21,416 nt of DNA, taken from NCBI GenBank assembly GCA_900553415.1, contig USDH01000010.1, positions 1-21,416 on the forward strand, in the 5' to 3' direction. The notes under the pieces were generated by a model, which ran no database searches, was not told the origin of the DNA, and saw only the letters and a list, made by a program, of their open reading frames with translations. Positions 7,162 to 14,897 of this stretch are shown in pieces (within the stretch, counting starts at the first letter, position 1; each line of letters starts with the position of its first letter). This stretch comes from an uncultured Collinsella sp. GTDB lineage: Bacteria > Actinomycetota > Coriobacteriia > Coriobacteriales > Coriobacteriaceae. The position numbers and the translations under genes were made by a program.

Positions 7162-7389
7162 TGGACAAAAAATGCCAAATATGAGTACTGTTGCCTTGCC
7201 GATAGCATTTACGACCAAGAAAATAATGAACATAGCTAAGAATCTGTTCATTAAAAGCGGGTCTCCAAGTCCTAAGTCGGCTATTCTGGTCAACTGGAAG
7301 GGTCGCGCGCTACCGCATGAGCGCCATTTTGGGTGGTTTTGCCTGCTACTAAAATGGTAACAGTACTCATATTTGCCACTTTTTGTCCA
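7162..7389. mobile_element. MITE-like element, 228 bp with 34-bp terminal inverted repeats
   Basis: Bases 7162-7195 and the reverse complement of 7356-7389 match at 31 of 34 positions, both beginning TGGACAAAAA and containing CAAATATGAGTACTGTT. Weaker complementarity continues inward to about 50 bp (GTT.CC....TAGCA). The element is visibly AT-richer than its surroundings and encodes no transposase. A 62-codon frame (7172-7360) starts inside the left repeat but has no ribosome binding site. No clear target-site duplication is visible. It reads as a non-autonomous element or its remnant; a large hairpin RNA is the alternative. Confidence 0.6.
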
Positions 7390-7535
7390 TGACCTCTTGG
7401 AGTCGGCTCGAAAAGAGTGATTTTGGGTTGTTTGCTGCGGGTGTGGGCTTGGAAACAACGCTCGGGGTGGCGAGGTACTCAGAATTCGGTCGCAAGGAGG
7501 GCGTTCCTCGGCTGTGTCAGGAGTGTCCCTAGGTG

Positions 7536-7566
7536 CCGGCACATAAGGAACGTCCCTAACTGCCGG
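7536..7566. repeat. REP-like hairpin, GAACGTCCC core
   Basis: CCGGCA (7536-7541) pairs with TGCCGG (7561-7566) around a 19-nt loop holding GGAACGTCCCTAA. A related GTGTCCCTA stands just upstream at 7523-7531. The loop core matches the element at 3644-3670 while the stem differs. The rest of the gene-free stretch 7390-7520 shows only a weak 7-bp inverted repeat (7427-7433 with 7453-7459). Confidence 0.5.
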
Positions 7567-7600
7567 AGGGGGTGCCTGCCGTGGCAGGCACCCCCTCCGG
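7563..7600. terminator. Perfect 18-bp-stem palindrome 3' of the acyltransferase gene
   Basis: Bases 7563-7580 (beginning CCGGAGGGGGTG) are the exact reverse complement of 7583-7600, separated by only GT. It lies 24 nt beyond the minus-strand acyltransferase stop and shares the GGTGCC/GGCACC motif with the REP-like element at 19879. No T-tract follows on either strand, so it may be a strong RNA hairpin protecting the 3' end or a REP relative and not a classical terminator. Confidence 0.6.
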
Positions 7601-7623
7601 ATGTGGGAAGTTTGCGCTGCAGG

Positions 7624-9840
7624 TTACTTGTCGGTGCCCAGCTTGTGCGGCTTGAGAGCGAGCGCATTGACGAGCGCGTCGGTGGCAGACTTGACGGCCG
7701 CCGGCTGCGGATCGTTGACGTGATCCTCGGGATGCACGGGCAGGTCCTTCTTGACTGCATCGTGGATCAAGTTGAGGTACTCAGTCACGCCAGTGGTCGA
7801 CAGGTGCGTGCCATCGCCATCGAACAGGTCGTTGCGATTGGCACTGTATCCGTACCAGTCGACAACGCGCACGTTCTTGTAGCGCGTGGCGGCGTTGGCG
7901 ATGGCCTGGTTGGTAGAGTCAACCCACGGCTGCGGGCTGCGCGTGTTCACAAACACCACAATACGCTTATCTCCTGCATCGGCCATGATGGCGTCGATCT
8001 GGTCGTCGGTTACCAAGCCATTGGTTCCCAGCGCAAAGACCACGATCTTGCCGGCAAGGTTCTGCTGGATATAGCCCTCAAATGTCGCGCGGCCCGCATC
8101 AAACTGGCGGCCCTTTTCGGCATCGATATGGCTGTCCGGGAACACGCCGTCAAAGGAATCAACGGCGCGCAGCGACACGGAGTCGCCAATCATCAGCAGG
8201 TCGTAGGATCCGTCGGGGAAGCCGTCGTTGTCCTTGTCGGTGTCGTCGGCCGCCTGCTGGTCGGTGGGCGCGGTGTTTTTGGCTTCCTTGTTCAGAACTT
8301 CGGCGCCCTCGCCGCTCAGCGCAGACGTCTCGGGCACAAAGACCAGGCCGCCCAGTGCAACGACCAGCACGACAGCGCAGACTGCGCAGACAGGGACGTG
8401 CGCGCGTGCCCAGTTGGCGGGCGTGGTGGTGCCATCACGGAACTCGGCGACGGTGCGGCCGAAGGCGCCCTTCCTAAACGGCGTTTCGATAAAGCGATAG
8501 GAGCACTCGGCTACGGCGACCACCAGCAGCACCTGCAAAATGTACTGCCACCACGGCGTATCGTTGATGTTGGCGACCGGGTTCATGAGCAACAGCAGCG
8601 GATAGTGCCACAGGTAGATGCTGTACGAGCGCTTGCCAACCCACACGAGCGGTTCGGCGGACAGTGCGCGGGCAACCATTCCCTGGGGCTGCACGCAGGC
8701 CGCGATGACCATGAGCGTGAGGATGGAGCATAGCAGCGTGCCGCCGCGATACTGGAACGCGGTGTAGCCGTTGGTGAGCGCGACCATGGCGGCAAGGCCA
8801 ACCAGACCCACGACGCCCAACACATCGATGGATGCGGGCGAGGACCAAAAGCGCACGAGGGCGCTCGGCTGTGCCGGGACGGTCTCGGCTGCGTTGTCGG
8901 CCTTCTCGCCAGGCTCGCCCTCGGCGTTCTTGCCGTGCTTGGCGGCGCCAGCCAGGCGATTGAGCCCCAAACGATGAGCGAGACGCACCGGCGCCAGGTC
9001 GCGATCGGGGATAAAGGCCATCCAGGCGCCCAGCAGCAGCGAGAAGACGCGGGTGTCGGTGCCGTAGTACACGCGGCTGGGGTCGGCGGCAGGGTTGTAG
9101 AGCACCATCATGGCAAGGGCGGATACCGTTGCGAGTCCCAGGACCACACGGCGCGTGTTGGGTTTGCTCACATGCATGGACACCATGGCAAACAGCAGCG
9201 GTGGCCAAACCAGGTAGAATTGTTCCTCGATGGCGAGCGACCAAAAGTGCGTAAGCGGCGAGGGGTCGCCCAGGGCGTTGAAGTACGAGACGTCCTGCAT
9301 AATCTGCCACCAGTTGTTAAAGAACAGCAGCGACGGCAGAATGTCGGGACGCATCTTGGTGAGCATCACGTGGTTGAAGACGGTGCACAGCGCACAGGTT
9401 ACAACCACAACGGTCACCACGGCGGGGACCAGGCGACGGATGCGGCGAATCCAGAAGCTCTTAAGGTCGATGCGGCCGGTCTTAGCGACTTCGTTGAGCA
9501 GCAAGCGCGTGATCAGATAGCCCGAAAGCACAAAGAAGATCGTGACGCCAAGCAGGCCGCCCTGAGCCCACGTGAGGTTGAGGTGATAGAGCACCACCGC
9601 GACGACGGCAAGCGTGCGCAGGCCGTCGAGGGCAGGGATGTAGCGAGATTTGGGGCGAGCAGGCGTCTGCTCCGCGGCGGGAGTGTTGGCGCGGCCCGCG
9701 TTGTTGGCAGAAGCGCGATGGGGGCTCGCGGTGCGTCGCGGCTCGTTGGCACGGCGCTCGCCCTTCACGCGTTCGTGCGGCGCCGGCTCGTTGCCCGTGC
9801 GGCGTCGACCGCGCGAGCCCGATTGCGAGAATTGTTCCAT
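7624..9840 (-). CDS. Acyltransferase 3 / SGNH-hydrolase fusion, OatA/OafA type O-acetyltransferase
   Basis: 738 aa, membrane bound. Residues 1-66 are a basic, disordered cytoplasmic extension. Residues 67-500 form the Acyl_transf_3 domain: IPALDGLRTLAVV (68-80), FFVLSGYLIT (102-111), HFWSLAIEEQFYLVWP (198-213), SYSIYLWHYPLLLL (405-418) and SYRFIETPFR (447-456). Residues 547-695 form an extracytoplasmic SGNH esterase-like domain with GDS (552-554), GTN (605-607) and D676-G-T-H679. OatA proteins of this layout pass acetyl groups through the membrane to peptidoglycan muramic acid and give lysozyme resistance; related OafA proteins modify surface glycans. The acceptor cannot be told here. The gene is alone on this strand; a TACAAT at 9885-9880 is a possible -10, and the ribosome binding site is weak (GGATGATG). 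Residues 300-325 are an unusual charged insert between membrane helices. Confidence 0.9.
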   Translation of the reverse strand: MEQFSQSGSRGRRRTGNEPAPHERVKGERRANEPRRTASPHRASANNAGRANTPAAEQTPARPKSRYIPALDGLRTLAVVAVVLYHLNLTWAQGGLLGVTIFFVLSGYLITRLLLNEVAKTGRIDLKSFWIRRIRRLVPAVVTVVVVTCALCTVFNHVMLTKMRPDILPSLLFFNNWWQIMQDVSYFNALGDPSPLTHFWSLAIEEQFYLVWPPLLFAMVSMHVSKPNTRRVVLGLATVSALAMMVLYNPAADPSRVYYGTDTRVFSLLLGAWMAFIPDRDLAPVRLAHRLGLNRLAGAAKHGKNAEGEPGEKADNAAETVPAQPSALVRFWSSPASIDVLGVVGLVGLAAMVALTNGYTAFQYRGGTLLCSILTLMVIAACVQPQGMVARALSAEPLVWVGKRSYSIYLWHYPLLLLMNPVANINDTPWWQYILQVLLVVAVAECSYRFIETPFRKGAFGRTVAEFRDGTTTPANWARAHVPVCAVCAVVLVVALGGLVFVPETSALSGEGAEVLNKEAKNTAPTDQQAADDTDKDNDGFPDGSYDLLMIGDSVSLRAVDSFDGVFPDSHIDAEKGRQFDAGRATFEGYIQQNLAGKIVVFALGTNGLVTDDQIDAIMADAGDKRIVVFVNTRSPQPWVDSTNQAIANAATRYKNVRVVDWYGYSANRNDLFDGDGTHLSTTGVTEYLNLIHDAVKKDLPVHPEDHVNDPQPAAVKSATDALVNALALKPHKLGTDK

Positions 9841-9934
9841 AAAACATCATCCAATGACGAGAATAATCAGCACGTATTCATTGTAGCTGCCTGCCCCTGT
9901 GAATGCTTGCTGCTGGCGCAACCTCAAGGGTGCG

Positions 9935-9963
9935 TTCACATCAAAGTGAACTAAAGTTATAGA
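9935..9963 (+). promoter_or_regulatory. Promoter with overlapping palindromic operator for the ribokinase operon
   Basis: TTCACA (9935-9940) and TATAGA (9958-9963) are separated by exactly 17 bp. The -35 lies in a perfect inverted repeat, TTCAC (9935-9939) and GTGAA (9946-9950) with a 6-bp spacer, a likely repressor site. The sequence differs from the CTAAACAG motifs near the lacI gene, so a different regulator is likely. Confidence 0.65.
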
Positions 9964-10025
9964 GGTGCGAGAGCGCACGATCGACGCCGACGGTGGGCGT
10001 AAGGCCTGCAGACGAGGAGGTTTCC

Positions 10026-11021
10026 ATGGCGGATCACAGCATCGTTGCGGTGTTCGGCAGCATGAACATGGACCTTTCGGTGGCGTGCGAGCGCATGCCG
10101 CGCGCGGGCGAGACCGTCGGTGGCAGCGGTTTTATTACCAATGCCGGCGGTAAGGGTGCCAACCAGGCCGTCGCCGCCGCGCGCATGGGTGCGCACACGT
10201 GCATGATTGGCGCTGTTGGGCGCGATACCTTTGGCGATGTGCTCGTGGCGGGGCTTCAGGATGCCGGCGTGGGCGTTGAGTTTGTGGCGCGGCGCGACGA
10301 CGTGGAGACCGGTACCGCGACTATCATTCGCTGTGAGAGCGACAACCGCATCGTGCTGTCGCCGGGTGCCAACCATGCGCTTACAGGCGATGATGTGGCC
10401 TGTGCGTTGCGCTATCTGGTGGCCGACGAGCTCGACGGCGATGCCAGCGAGATTGCCCCGGCTGCCGGAAGCGTCTTTATCGCCCAGGGCGAATGTGACC
10501 TTGTGGCGACGGCCGAGGCGCTTGTTTGCGCTCACGAGCTGGGGTTCTATACGGTCTTTAATCCAGCGCCCGCCTGCGAGCTGCCTGCGGAGGTCTGGCC
10601 TGCGGTCGACCTGGTCTGCCCCAACGAGACCGAGTGCCAGGTGCTGACGGGCATTCTGCCCACAGATGATGCGAGCTGCGTCGCCGCGCTCAATGCGCTG
10701 CTCGATAAGGGCGCCGGGGCTGCGGTCATCACGCTGGGCGGCGCCGGCTCGGTTACGCTCGGCGATGGCGGTGAGCCGCTGCGCATGCCGGCGCTTTCGA
10801 GCGTGGTGGTCGATACGACGGCCGCGGGCGACACATTTATTGGCGCGCTTGCTGCAGCTCGTCTGGAGGGCCTGCCGCTCTTTGAGTGCATGGCCGCGGG
10901 TGCTCGCGCCTCGGCAGTGACGGTGTCGCGCCTGGGCGCTCAGCAATCAATTCCCACGCGTACGGAAGTCGAGCACAAGTTTGGTTTAGACGGTTTGGAT
11001 GTAGACGGAGAAGCGGAGTAG
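10026..11021 (+). CDS. rbsK: Ribokinase (PfkB family)
   Basis: 331 aa. The ATG at 10026 follows GAGGAGG at ideal spacing; an ATG 33 nt earlier lacks a site. The reaction expected is D-ribose + ATP to ribose 5-phosphate in the cytosol. The N-terminus has GSMNMDL (ribokinase GSxNxD, substrate contact) and the first PfkB signature in [18 protein letters not shown]; the second signature DTTAAGDTF (263-271) carries catalytic base D269. [10 protein letters not shown] is the usual NExE segment. Length is slightly above the roughly 310 aa norm. It is followed after 4 nt by a nucleoside hydrolase, so its ribose probably comes from nucleosides. A related PfkB sugar or nucleoside kinase activity is the alternative. 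Confidence 0.85.
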   Translation: MADHSIVAVFGSMNMDLSVACERMPRAGETVGGSGFITNAGGKGANQAVAAARMGAHTCMIGAVGRDTFGDVLVAGLQDAGVGVEFVARRDDVETGTATIIRCESDNRIVLSPGANHALTGDDVACALRYLVADELDGDASEIAPAAGSVFIAQGECDLVATAEALVCAHELGFYTVFNPAPACELPAEVWPAVDLVCPNETECQVLTGILPTDDASCVAALNALLDKGAGAAVITLGGAGSVTLGDGGEPLRMPALSSVVVDTTAAGDTFIGALAAARLEGLPLFECMAAGARASAVTVSRLGAQQSIPTRTEVEHKFGLDGLDVDGEAE

Positions 11022-11025
11022 AACA

Positions 11026-12000
11026 ATGGCAACCAAGAAGCTGATCCTTGATCTGGATATGGGTGTGGATGATGCGATGGCGCTCGCCTATGCCATCGCA
11101 AGCCCCGAGGTGGAGCTCGTCGGCATCACCACGTGCTTTGGTAACGTGCGCGTCGAGCAGTCGGCGCACAACTGCTTGGCGGTGCTCGACCTGTTGGGTC
11201 GTCCCGAGGTGCCGGTGTACCTGGGCGCCGATCGTCCCATGAAGGCGACCGAACCCTACACGCCGCCGGCGTCCACCACGCTTATCCACGGCAAGAACGG
11301 TATTGGCGGCGCAAGCGTGCCCGCCTCGCCGTACGAGCCAGTGGGCGCGACGTCGGCCGATGGCAATGCGGCGGTCGATTACCTGATTGATGCCGCGCGT
11401 ACCTATGGTCCCGATCTGGTCTACGTTGCGACCGGCCCGCTCACCAATCTGGCGCTTGCCCTGGAGCGCGATGCGGCGGCGATGATGTCCATCGGCCGCG
11501 TGGTCGTGATGGGCGGTGCGCTTACCGTGCCCGGCAACGTGAGCGCGGGCGCCGAGGCCAACATGGCGAGCGACCCCGAGGCAGCCGACGCGGTGCTGCG
11601 CTCGGGCCGTAAGCTCACCATGGTGGGCCTGGACGTGACGCATCGCGTGGTGCTCACGCGCCGCGACATTGCCGGCTGGACGGGTTCGGGAACCATGGCC
11701 GGCTGCGCATTTGCGAGCATGGTCGAGCACTATATCGGTTCGTACGAAATGAACGCGCCCTACCTGGGCGGCTGCGCCCTGCACGATCCGCTGGCGGTTG
11801 CCGTGGCGATTGATCCCACGCTCGTGGGTGCGCTCGGCTGCAATCTTCGTGTCGACCTGCTGGGCGAGTACCGCGGCCGCACTATCTGTGACGAGCACCG
11901 TCTGTCCGATCCGGATAAGAGCGCGCTCGTGGCGCTCACCGTGGACGCCCCGCGCTTCCTGTCCGAGTTCAAGGCCCGTATGGCTCGTGTCCTGGGCTAA
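11026..12000 (+). CDS. Nucleoside hydrolase (IUNH/Rih family)
   Basis: 324 aa, starting 4 nt after the ribokinase stop, with GGAG just upstream. The family cleaves the N-glycosidic bond of ribonucleosides to give base and ribose using an Asp-bound Ca2+. The N-terminal DLDMGVDDA has D9, D11, D15 and D16 as the usual calcium/substrate cluster; HGKNGIGG (88-95), VATGPLTNLAL (134-144), VMGGA (161-165), EANMASDPEAA (178-188) and LHDPLAVA (252-259; H253, D254) are the remaining family motifs. The EFN triplet common in the family reads EAN, so base specificity is uncertain. With rbsK it forms a two-gene nucleoside-to-ribose-5-phosphate unit; no transporter is encoded beside it. Confidence 0.9.
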   Translation: MATKKLILDLDMGVDDAMALAYAIASPEVELVGITTCFGNVRVEQSAHNCLAVLDLLGRPEVPVYLGADRPMKATEPYTPPASTTLIHGKNGIGGASVPASPYEPVGATSADGNAAVDYLIDAARTYGPDLVYVATGPLTNLALALERDAAAMMSIGRVVVMGGALTVPGNVSAGAEANMASDPEAADAVLRSGRKLTMVGLDVTHRVVLTRRDIAGWTGSGTMAGCAFASMVEHYIGSYEMNAPYLGGCALHDPLAVAVAIDPTLVGALGCNLRVDLLGEYRGRTICDEHRLSDPDKSALVALTVDAPRFLSEFKARMARVLG

Positions 12001-12011
12001 ATGATTTTCAC

Positions 12012-12049
12012 GCCCCGTCCCATGTAGTCAATTTGGGACGGGCTTTTTT
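12012..12049 (+). terminator. Rho-independent terminator after the nucleoside hydrolase
   Basis: CCCGTCCCA (12014-12022) pairs with TGGGACGGG (12034-12042), loop of 11 nt, followed after one C by six T (12044-12049). The loop and right arm, TAGTCAATTTGGGACGGG, recur almost unchanged near 18335-18354 and inverted at 18403-18421. Confidence 0.9.
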
Positions 12050-12097
12050 AGCTACCGAGTAAATACGCCCGTTGGGGGAATAGTCGCGTCGCTTCGC

Positions 12098-12144
12098 TTG
12101 ACAACAGGCTAAACTAGCTATTAAACATTTACTATTCTGTTTAG
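12098..12144 (+). promoter_or_regulatory. lacI-family gene promoter with CTAAAC/GTTTAG operator-like repeats
   Basis: A perfect TTGACA lies at 12098-12103; the best -10 is TATTAA at 12119-12124, a short 15-bp spacing. CTAAAC (12109-12114) and GTTTAG (12139-12144) are inverted about the start region, and AAACA (12123-12127) with TGTTT (12138-12142) form a second pair. The octamer CTGTTTAG (12137-12144) is the reverse complement of CTAAACAG at 13409-13416 before the isomerase gene, suggesting one regulator acts on both, with autoregulation. Confidence 0.55.
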
Positions 12145-12226
12145 ATTGAATTTGCGGTCGTTTAGTTGTCGAGTCACGGGGCGGTCAGGCCACGATGCTC
12201 CGCCACGACCGTTGCTAGGGGGAACA

Positions 12227-13237
12227 ATGGCCAAAGCAAGTGTTCGCGAGATCAGCCGCATCACCGGTTTTTCGCCCGCAACCGTGTCCAACGCGCTCAA
12301 CCGCAAGCGCAGCGTGAGCGAGGAGACCGCCAAAGTCATCCTGGAGTGCGCGCAGTCGCTCGGCTATCAGCAGTCGACGCAGCTCGAGAGCATCCAGTTT
12401 GTGCTCGCGCGCAAGACGGGCGCCATCCTGGACGAGAGCACCTTCCACCCCGCGGTCATCGAGGGCGTGGAGCGCCAGGCGCGTCGCCACGGCATGAGCA
12501 CGAGCTTTGTCTCGCTCGACTTTAGCGACCTAGACGCCGTGCGTCCGCAGGTCGAGGGCCTGATTGCCGATCCGGCCGCCGCTATTGTACTAATGGGTAC
12601 GGAGTTGGGCGAGGAGGACTACGCCCTGTTCGCTAACGCCGCCGCCCACCTGATTGTGCTCGATGGCTGGAGCGACCGCCAGTACTTTGATGCCGTGGTC
12701 ATTGCCAATACCGATTCGGTGCTGCGTGCCGTGGACTACCTTATCGAGAAAGGTCACAAGCAAATCGGCTATCTGGCGGGCGACCTTCGTATCCGCAACT
12801 TTAAGGACCGCGAGCGCGGCTATCGCCAAGCGCTTGAGGATGCGGACCTCGAGGCCAATCCGGCATGGCGCGTCACGCTGGGCACCACGCTCGAGGGCGC
12901 TTATCGCGACATGGGCGCGTGGCTCGACAATGCCTCGCACGACGACCTGCCGACGGCTTTCTTTGCCGAGAACGACGTGCTCGCCGTGGGTGCCATGCGC
13001 GCGTTCAACGAGCACGGCATTTGCGTGCCCGAGGATGTCTCGATCATCGGCTTTGACGACCTATCTCTGGGCGCTTTTTCCAACCCGCCGCTCACCACGG
13101 TGCATGTTCCCAAGCACGAGGTGGGTGAGATCGCGGTGCGCCGCCTGGTGGGCAACATCCGCAATCCCAAGAGCTACACCTGCAAAACGGCCGTGTCGAC
13201 CTATTTTGTCGAGCGCCAGAGCGTGCGCGAAATCTAG
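12227..13237 (+). CDS. LacI-family transcriptional regulator
   Basis: 336 aa. The ATG at 12227 follows AGGGGGAA; the longer TTG-start reading adds 27 residues before the DNA-binding domain and is rejected. Residues 5-48 (VREISRITGFSPATVSNALNRKR and on to SLGYQ) are a standard LacI helix-turn-helix with hinge helix. Residues about 60-330 form a periplasmic-binding-protein-like sensor domain, with the late family motif EDVSIIGFDDL and a C-terminal NPPLTTVHVPKHEVGEIAVRRL. It probably represses the isomerase-transketolase-kinase cluster immediately downstream and itself; the inducer is unknown. A terminator separates it from that cluster. Confidence 0.92.
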   Translation: MAKASVREISRITGFSPATVSNALNRKRSVSEETAKVILECAQSLGYQQSTQLESIQFVLARKTGAILDESTFHPAVIEGVERQARRHGMSTSFVSLDFSDLDAVRPQVEGLIADPAAAIVLMGTELGEEDYALFANAAAHLIVLDGWSDRQYFDAVVIANTDSVLRAVDYLIEKGHKQIGYLAGDLRIRNFKDRERGYRQALEDADLEANPAWRVTLGTTLEGAYRDMGAWLDNASHDDLPTAFFAENDVLAVGAMRAFNEHGICVPEDVSIIGFDDLSLGAFSNPPLTTVHVPKHEVGEIAVRRLVGNIRNPKSYTCKTAVSTYFVERQSVREI

Positions 13238-13301
13238 GCGGAGACGGCATTGCCTGCAGCGTGCCAAAGCTCGCTAGGGCAGTTAACATAGTGCCATTCA
13301 G

Positions 13302-13328
13302 AAGAGGATCCTTCGGGGTCCTCTTTTT
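13302..13328 (+). terminator. Rho-independent terminator of the lacI-family gene
   Basis: AAGAGGATCC (13302-13311) pairs with GGGTCCTCTT (13316-13325) with one G-T pair and a TTCG tetraloop, ending in five T (13324-13328). It isolates the regulator from the cluster that follows. Confidence 0.92.
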
Positions 13329-13350
13329 GTTTCCCTTGTATGTTCAGATT

Positions 13351-13469
13351 GTTTACATACCGTTTAGGCTGATTTCTCTACCGTCTACGGGTATTTCGCG
13401 CTAAACTTCTAAACAGAAGAGTAAAACATTTAGTAAACAGAACAAAACGAAACATGCGTCTGTTTACTG
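13351..13469 (+). promoter_or_regulatory. Operator-rich control region of the sugar isomerase cluster
   Basis: Upstream of the isomerase are repeated TAAAC/GTTTA motifs: GTTTAC (13351-13356), CGTTTAG (13361-13367), CTAAAC (13401-13406), CTAAACAG (13409-13416), AGTAAACAG (13432-13440) and its exact inverse CTGTTTACT (13460-13468). The last two are a 9-bp inverted repeat with a 19-bp spacer. This is most simply a multi-site operator for the adjacent LacI-family regulator, possibly mixed with a catabolite-control site. No clear -35/-10 pair could be assigned. Confidence 0.5.
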
Positions 13470-13494
13470 AACATGTGACTAGGGGAGGACGTAC

Positions 13495-14895
13495 ATGGAT
13501 AAGATCAAGCTCGGTTTTGTGCCCACGCGCCGTAGCATCTTTAGCGCGCCGGACGCGATCAAGTATCGCGGCCTTACGGCTGATCGCCTGCGCGAGATCG
13601 GCGTCGAGATTGTGGATATCGACGACATCAACGACGAGGGCCTGCTGTTCGACGACAGCCATATCGCGCCTATCGTCGAGAAGTTCCGCGCCGAGGGCGT
13701 CGACGGCATCATGCTCTGCCACGCCAACTTTGGTACCGAGTATGTCTGCGCCCGCCTTGCCCGCGAGCTCGGCTTGCCCGTGCTGCTGTGGGGTCCGCGC
13801 GACGAGCGCCCCGAGCCCGACGGCACCCGTCTGCGCGATAGCCAGTGCGGCCTGTTCGCCACCGGCAAGGTCCTGCGTCGCTTCCAGGTTCCCTTCACCT
13901 ACATGACCAACTGCCGTCTGACCGATCCCGAGTTCGAGCGCGGTGTCTGGGACTTTTTGGCCGTGTGCAACGTGGTCAAGACTTTCAAGCACACTCGCAT
14001 CCTGCAGATGGCCACCCGTCCGTTCGATTTCTGGTCCACCATGTGCAACGAGGGCGAGCTGCTCGAGAAGTTCAACATCCAGCTTTCGCCCATCCCCATG
14101 ACCGAGCTTGTCCAGGCCGTGCGCGACGCCCAGGCTGACGAGCAGGCCATGGCAACCATGCTCGCTCACATTGGTGACAGCTTTGAGATCTGCATCCCCG
14201 AAGACAAGGTTCCTGCGGTCGCAGGACTCGCCATTGCCATGAAGCGCCTGGTCGAGAAGTACGGCTGCAACGCCGGCGCCATCCAGTGCTGGAACGCCCT
14301 GCAGGACGAGTTGGGCATTATGCCCTGCGCCGCCAACGCAATCCTCAACGAGATGGGCATCCCCATCGTCTGCGAGACCGACATCCATGGCGCTATCACC
14401 GCGCTGATGGTCGAGGCCGCCGACCTGGGCCGTCACCGCGGCATGTTCGCCGACTGGACCGTGCGTCATCCCGATAACGAGAACGGCGAGCTGCTGCAGC
14501 ACTGCGGCCCCTGGCCCTGCAGCTGCGCGGCCGTCAAGCCCAAGCTCACCTATCCGCTGGCCTTCGATCACCCCGGCGCGCTGACGGCCGAGGCCAAGCA
14601 CGGCGACCTCACCCTTGCCCGCTTTGACGGCGACAACGGCGAGTACTCGCTGCTGCTGGGCAACGCCCGCGGCATCGACGGCCCGGCCGGCATGGGCACC
14701 TACCTGTGGGTCGAGGTCGACAACCTCAAGCGCCTCGAGGCCAAGATCGTCGAGGGTCCCTACATCCACCACTGCGTCGCCATTCACGCCAACGTGGTGC
14801 CGGTGCTCTACGAGGCGTGCAAGTACATCGGCATTGTCCCCGACCTGTACGACCCCATCGAAGAAGACGTCAAAGCTTACCTGCGAGGAGAGTAG
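13495..14895 (+). CDS. L-fucose/L-arabinose isomerase-family sugar isomerase
   Basis: 466 aa; ATG behind AGGGGAGG. The fold is that of the FucI/AraA superfamily: residues 1-160 give the alternating N-terminal domains (GVDGIMLCHANFGTEYV, GLPVLLWGPRD), and the catalytic half has the segment IQCWNALQDELGIMPCAANAILNEMGIPIVCETDIHGA around 263-300. E294 and D296 in CETDIHG are likely Mn2+ ligands by analogy with FucI, with a late His in YIHHCVAIH (423-431) as the third. It is shorter than E. coli FucI (about 590 aa) and close to AraA in size, so it is a divergent member, and the substrate cannot be named. It should interconvert an aldose and a ketose for the kinase and transketolase encoded downstream; the next gene starts 2 nt after its stop. 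Confidence 0.75.
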   Translation: MDKIKLGFVPTRRSIFSAPDAIKYRGLTADRLREIGVEIVDIDDINDEGLLFDDSHIAPIVEKFRAEGVDGIMLCHANFGTEYVCARLARELGLPVLLWGPRDERPEPDGTRLRDSQCGLFATGKVLRRFQVPFTYMTNCRLTDPEFERGVWDFLAVCNVVKTFKHTRILQMATRPFDFWSTMCNEGELLEKFNIQLSPIPMTELVQAVRDAQADEQAMATMLAHIGDSFEICIPEDKVPAVAGLAIAMKRLVEKYGCNAGAIQCWNALQDELGIMPCAANAILNEMGIPIVCETDIHGAITALMVEAADLGRHRGMFADWTVRHPDNENGELLQHCGPWPCSCAAVKPKLTYPLAFDHPGALTAEAKHGDLTLARFDGDNGEYSLLLGNARGIDGPAGMGTYLWVEVDNLKRLEAKIVEGPYIHHCVAIHANVVPVLYEACKYIGIVPDLYDPIEEDVKAYLRGE

Positions 14896-14897
14896 AA

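Noticed and set aside
7172..7360. 62-codon plus-strand ORF between the NRAMP-like and acyltransferase genes
   Set aside because: It starts inside the left terminal repeat of the MITE-like element, has no ribosome binding site, and its ends are dictated by the inverted repeats. It is better explained as part of the repeat.
12146..12226. Upstream TTG start for the LacI-family regulator
   Set aside because: It adds 27 residues before an otherwise standard N-terminal helix-turn-helix, lies in the promoter/operator region and has no ribosome binding site, while ATG 12227 follows AGGGGGAA.
14706..14897. Longer N-terminus for the transketolase N-subunit
   Set aside because: The extra 64 codons overlap the isomerase gene, have shadow-frame Arg/Pro-rich composition, and ATG 14898 has a strong ribosome binding site.
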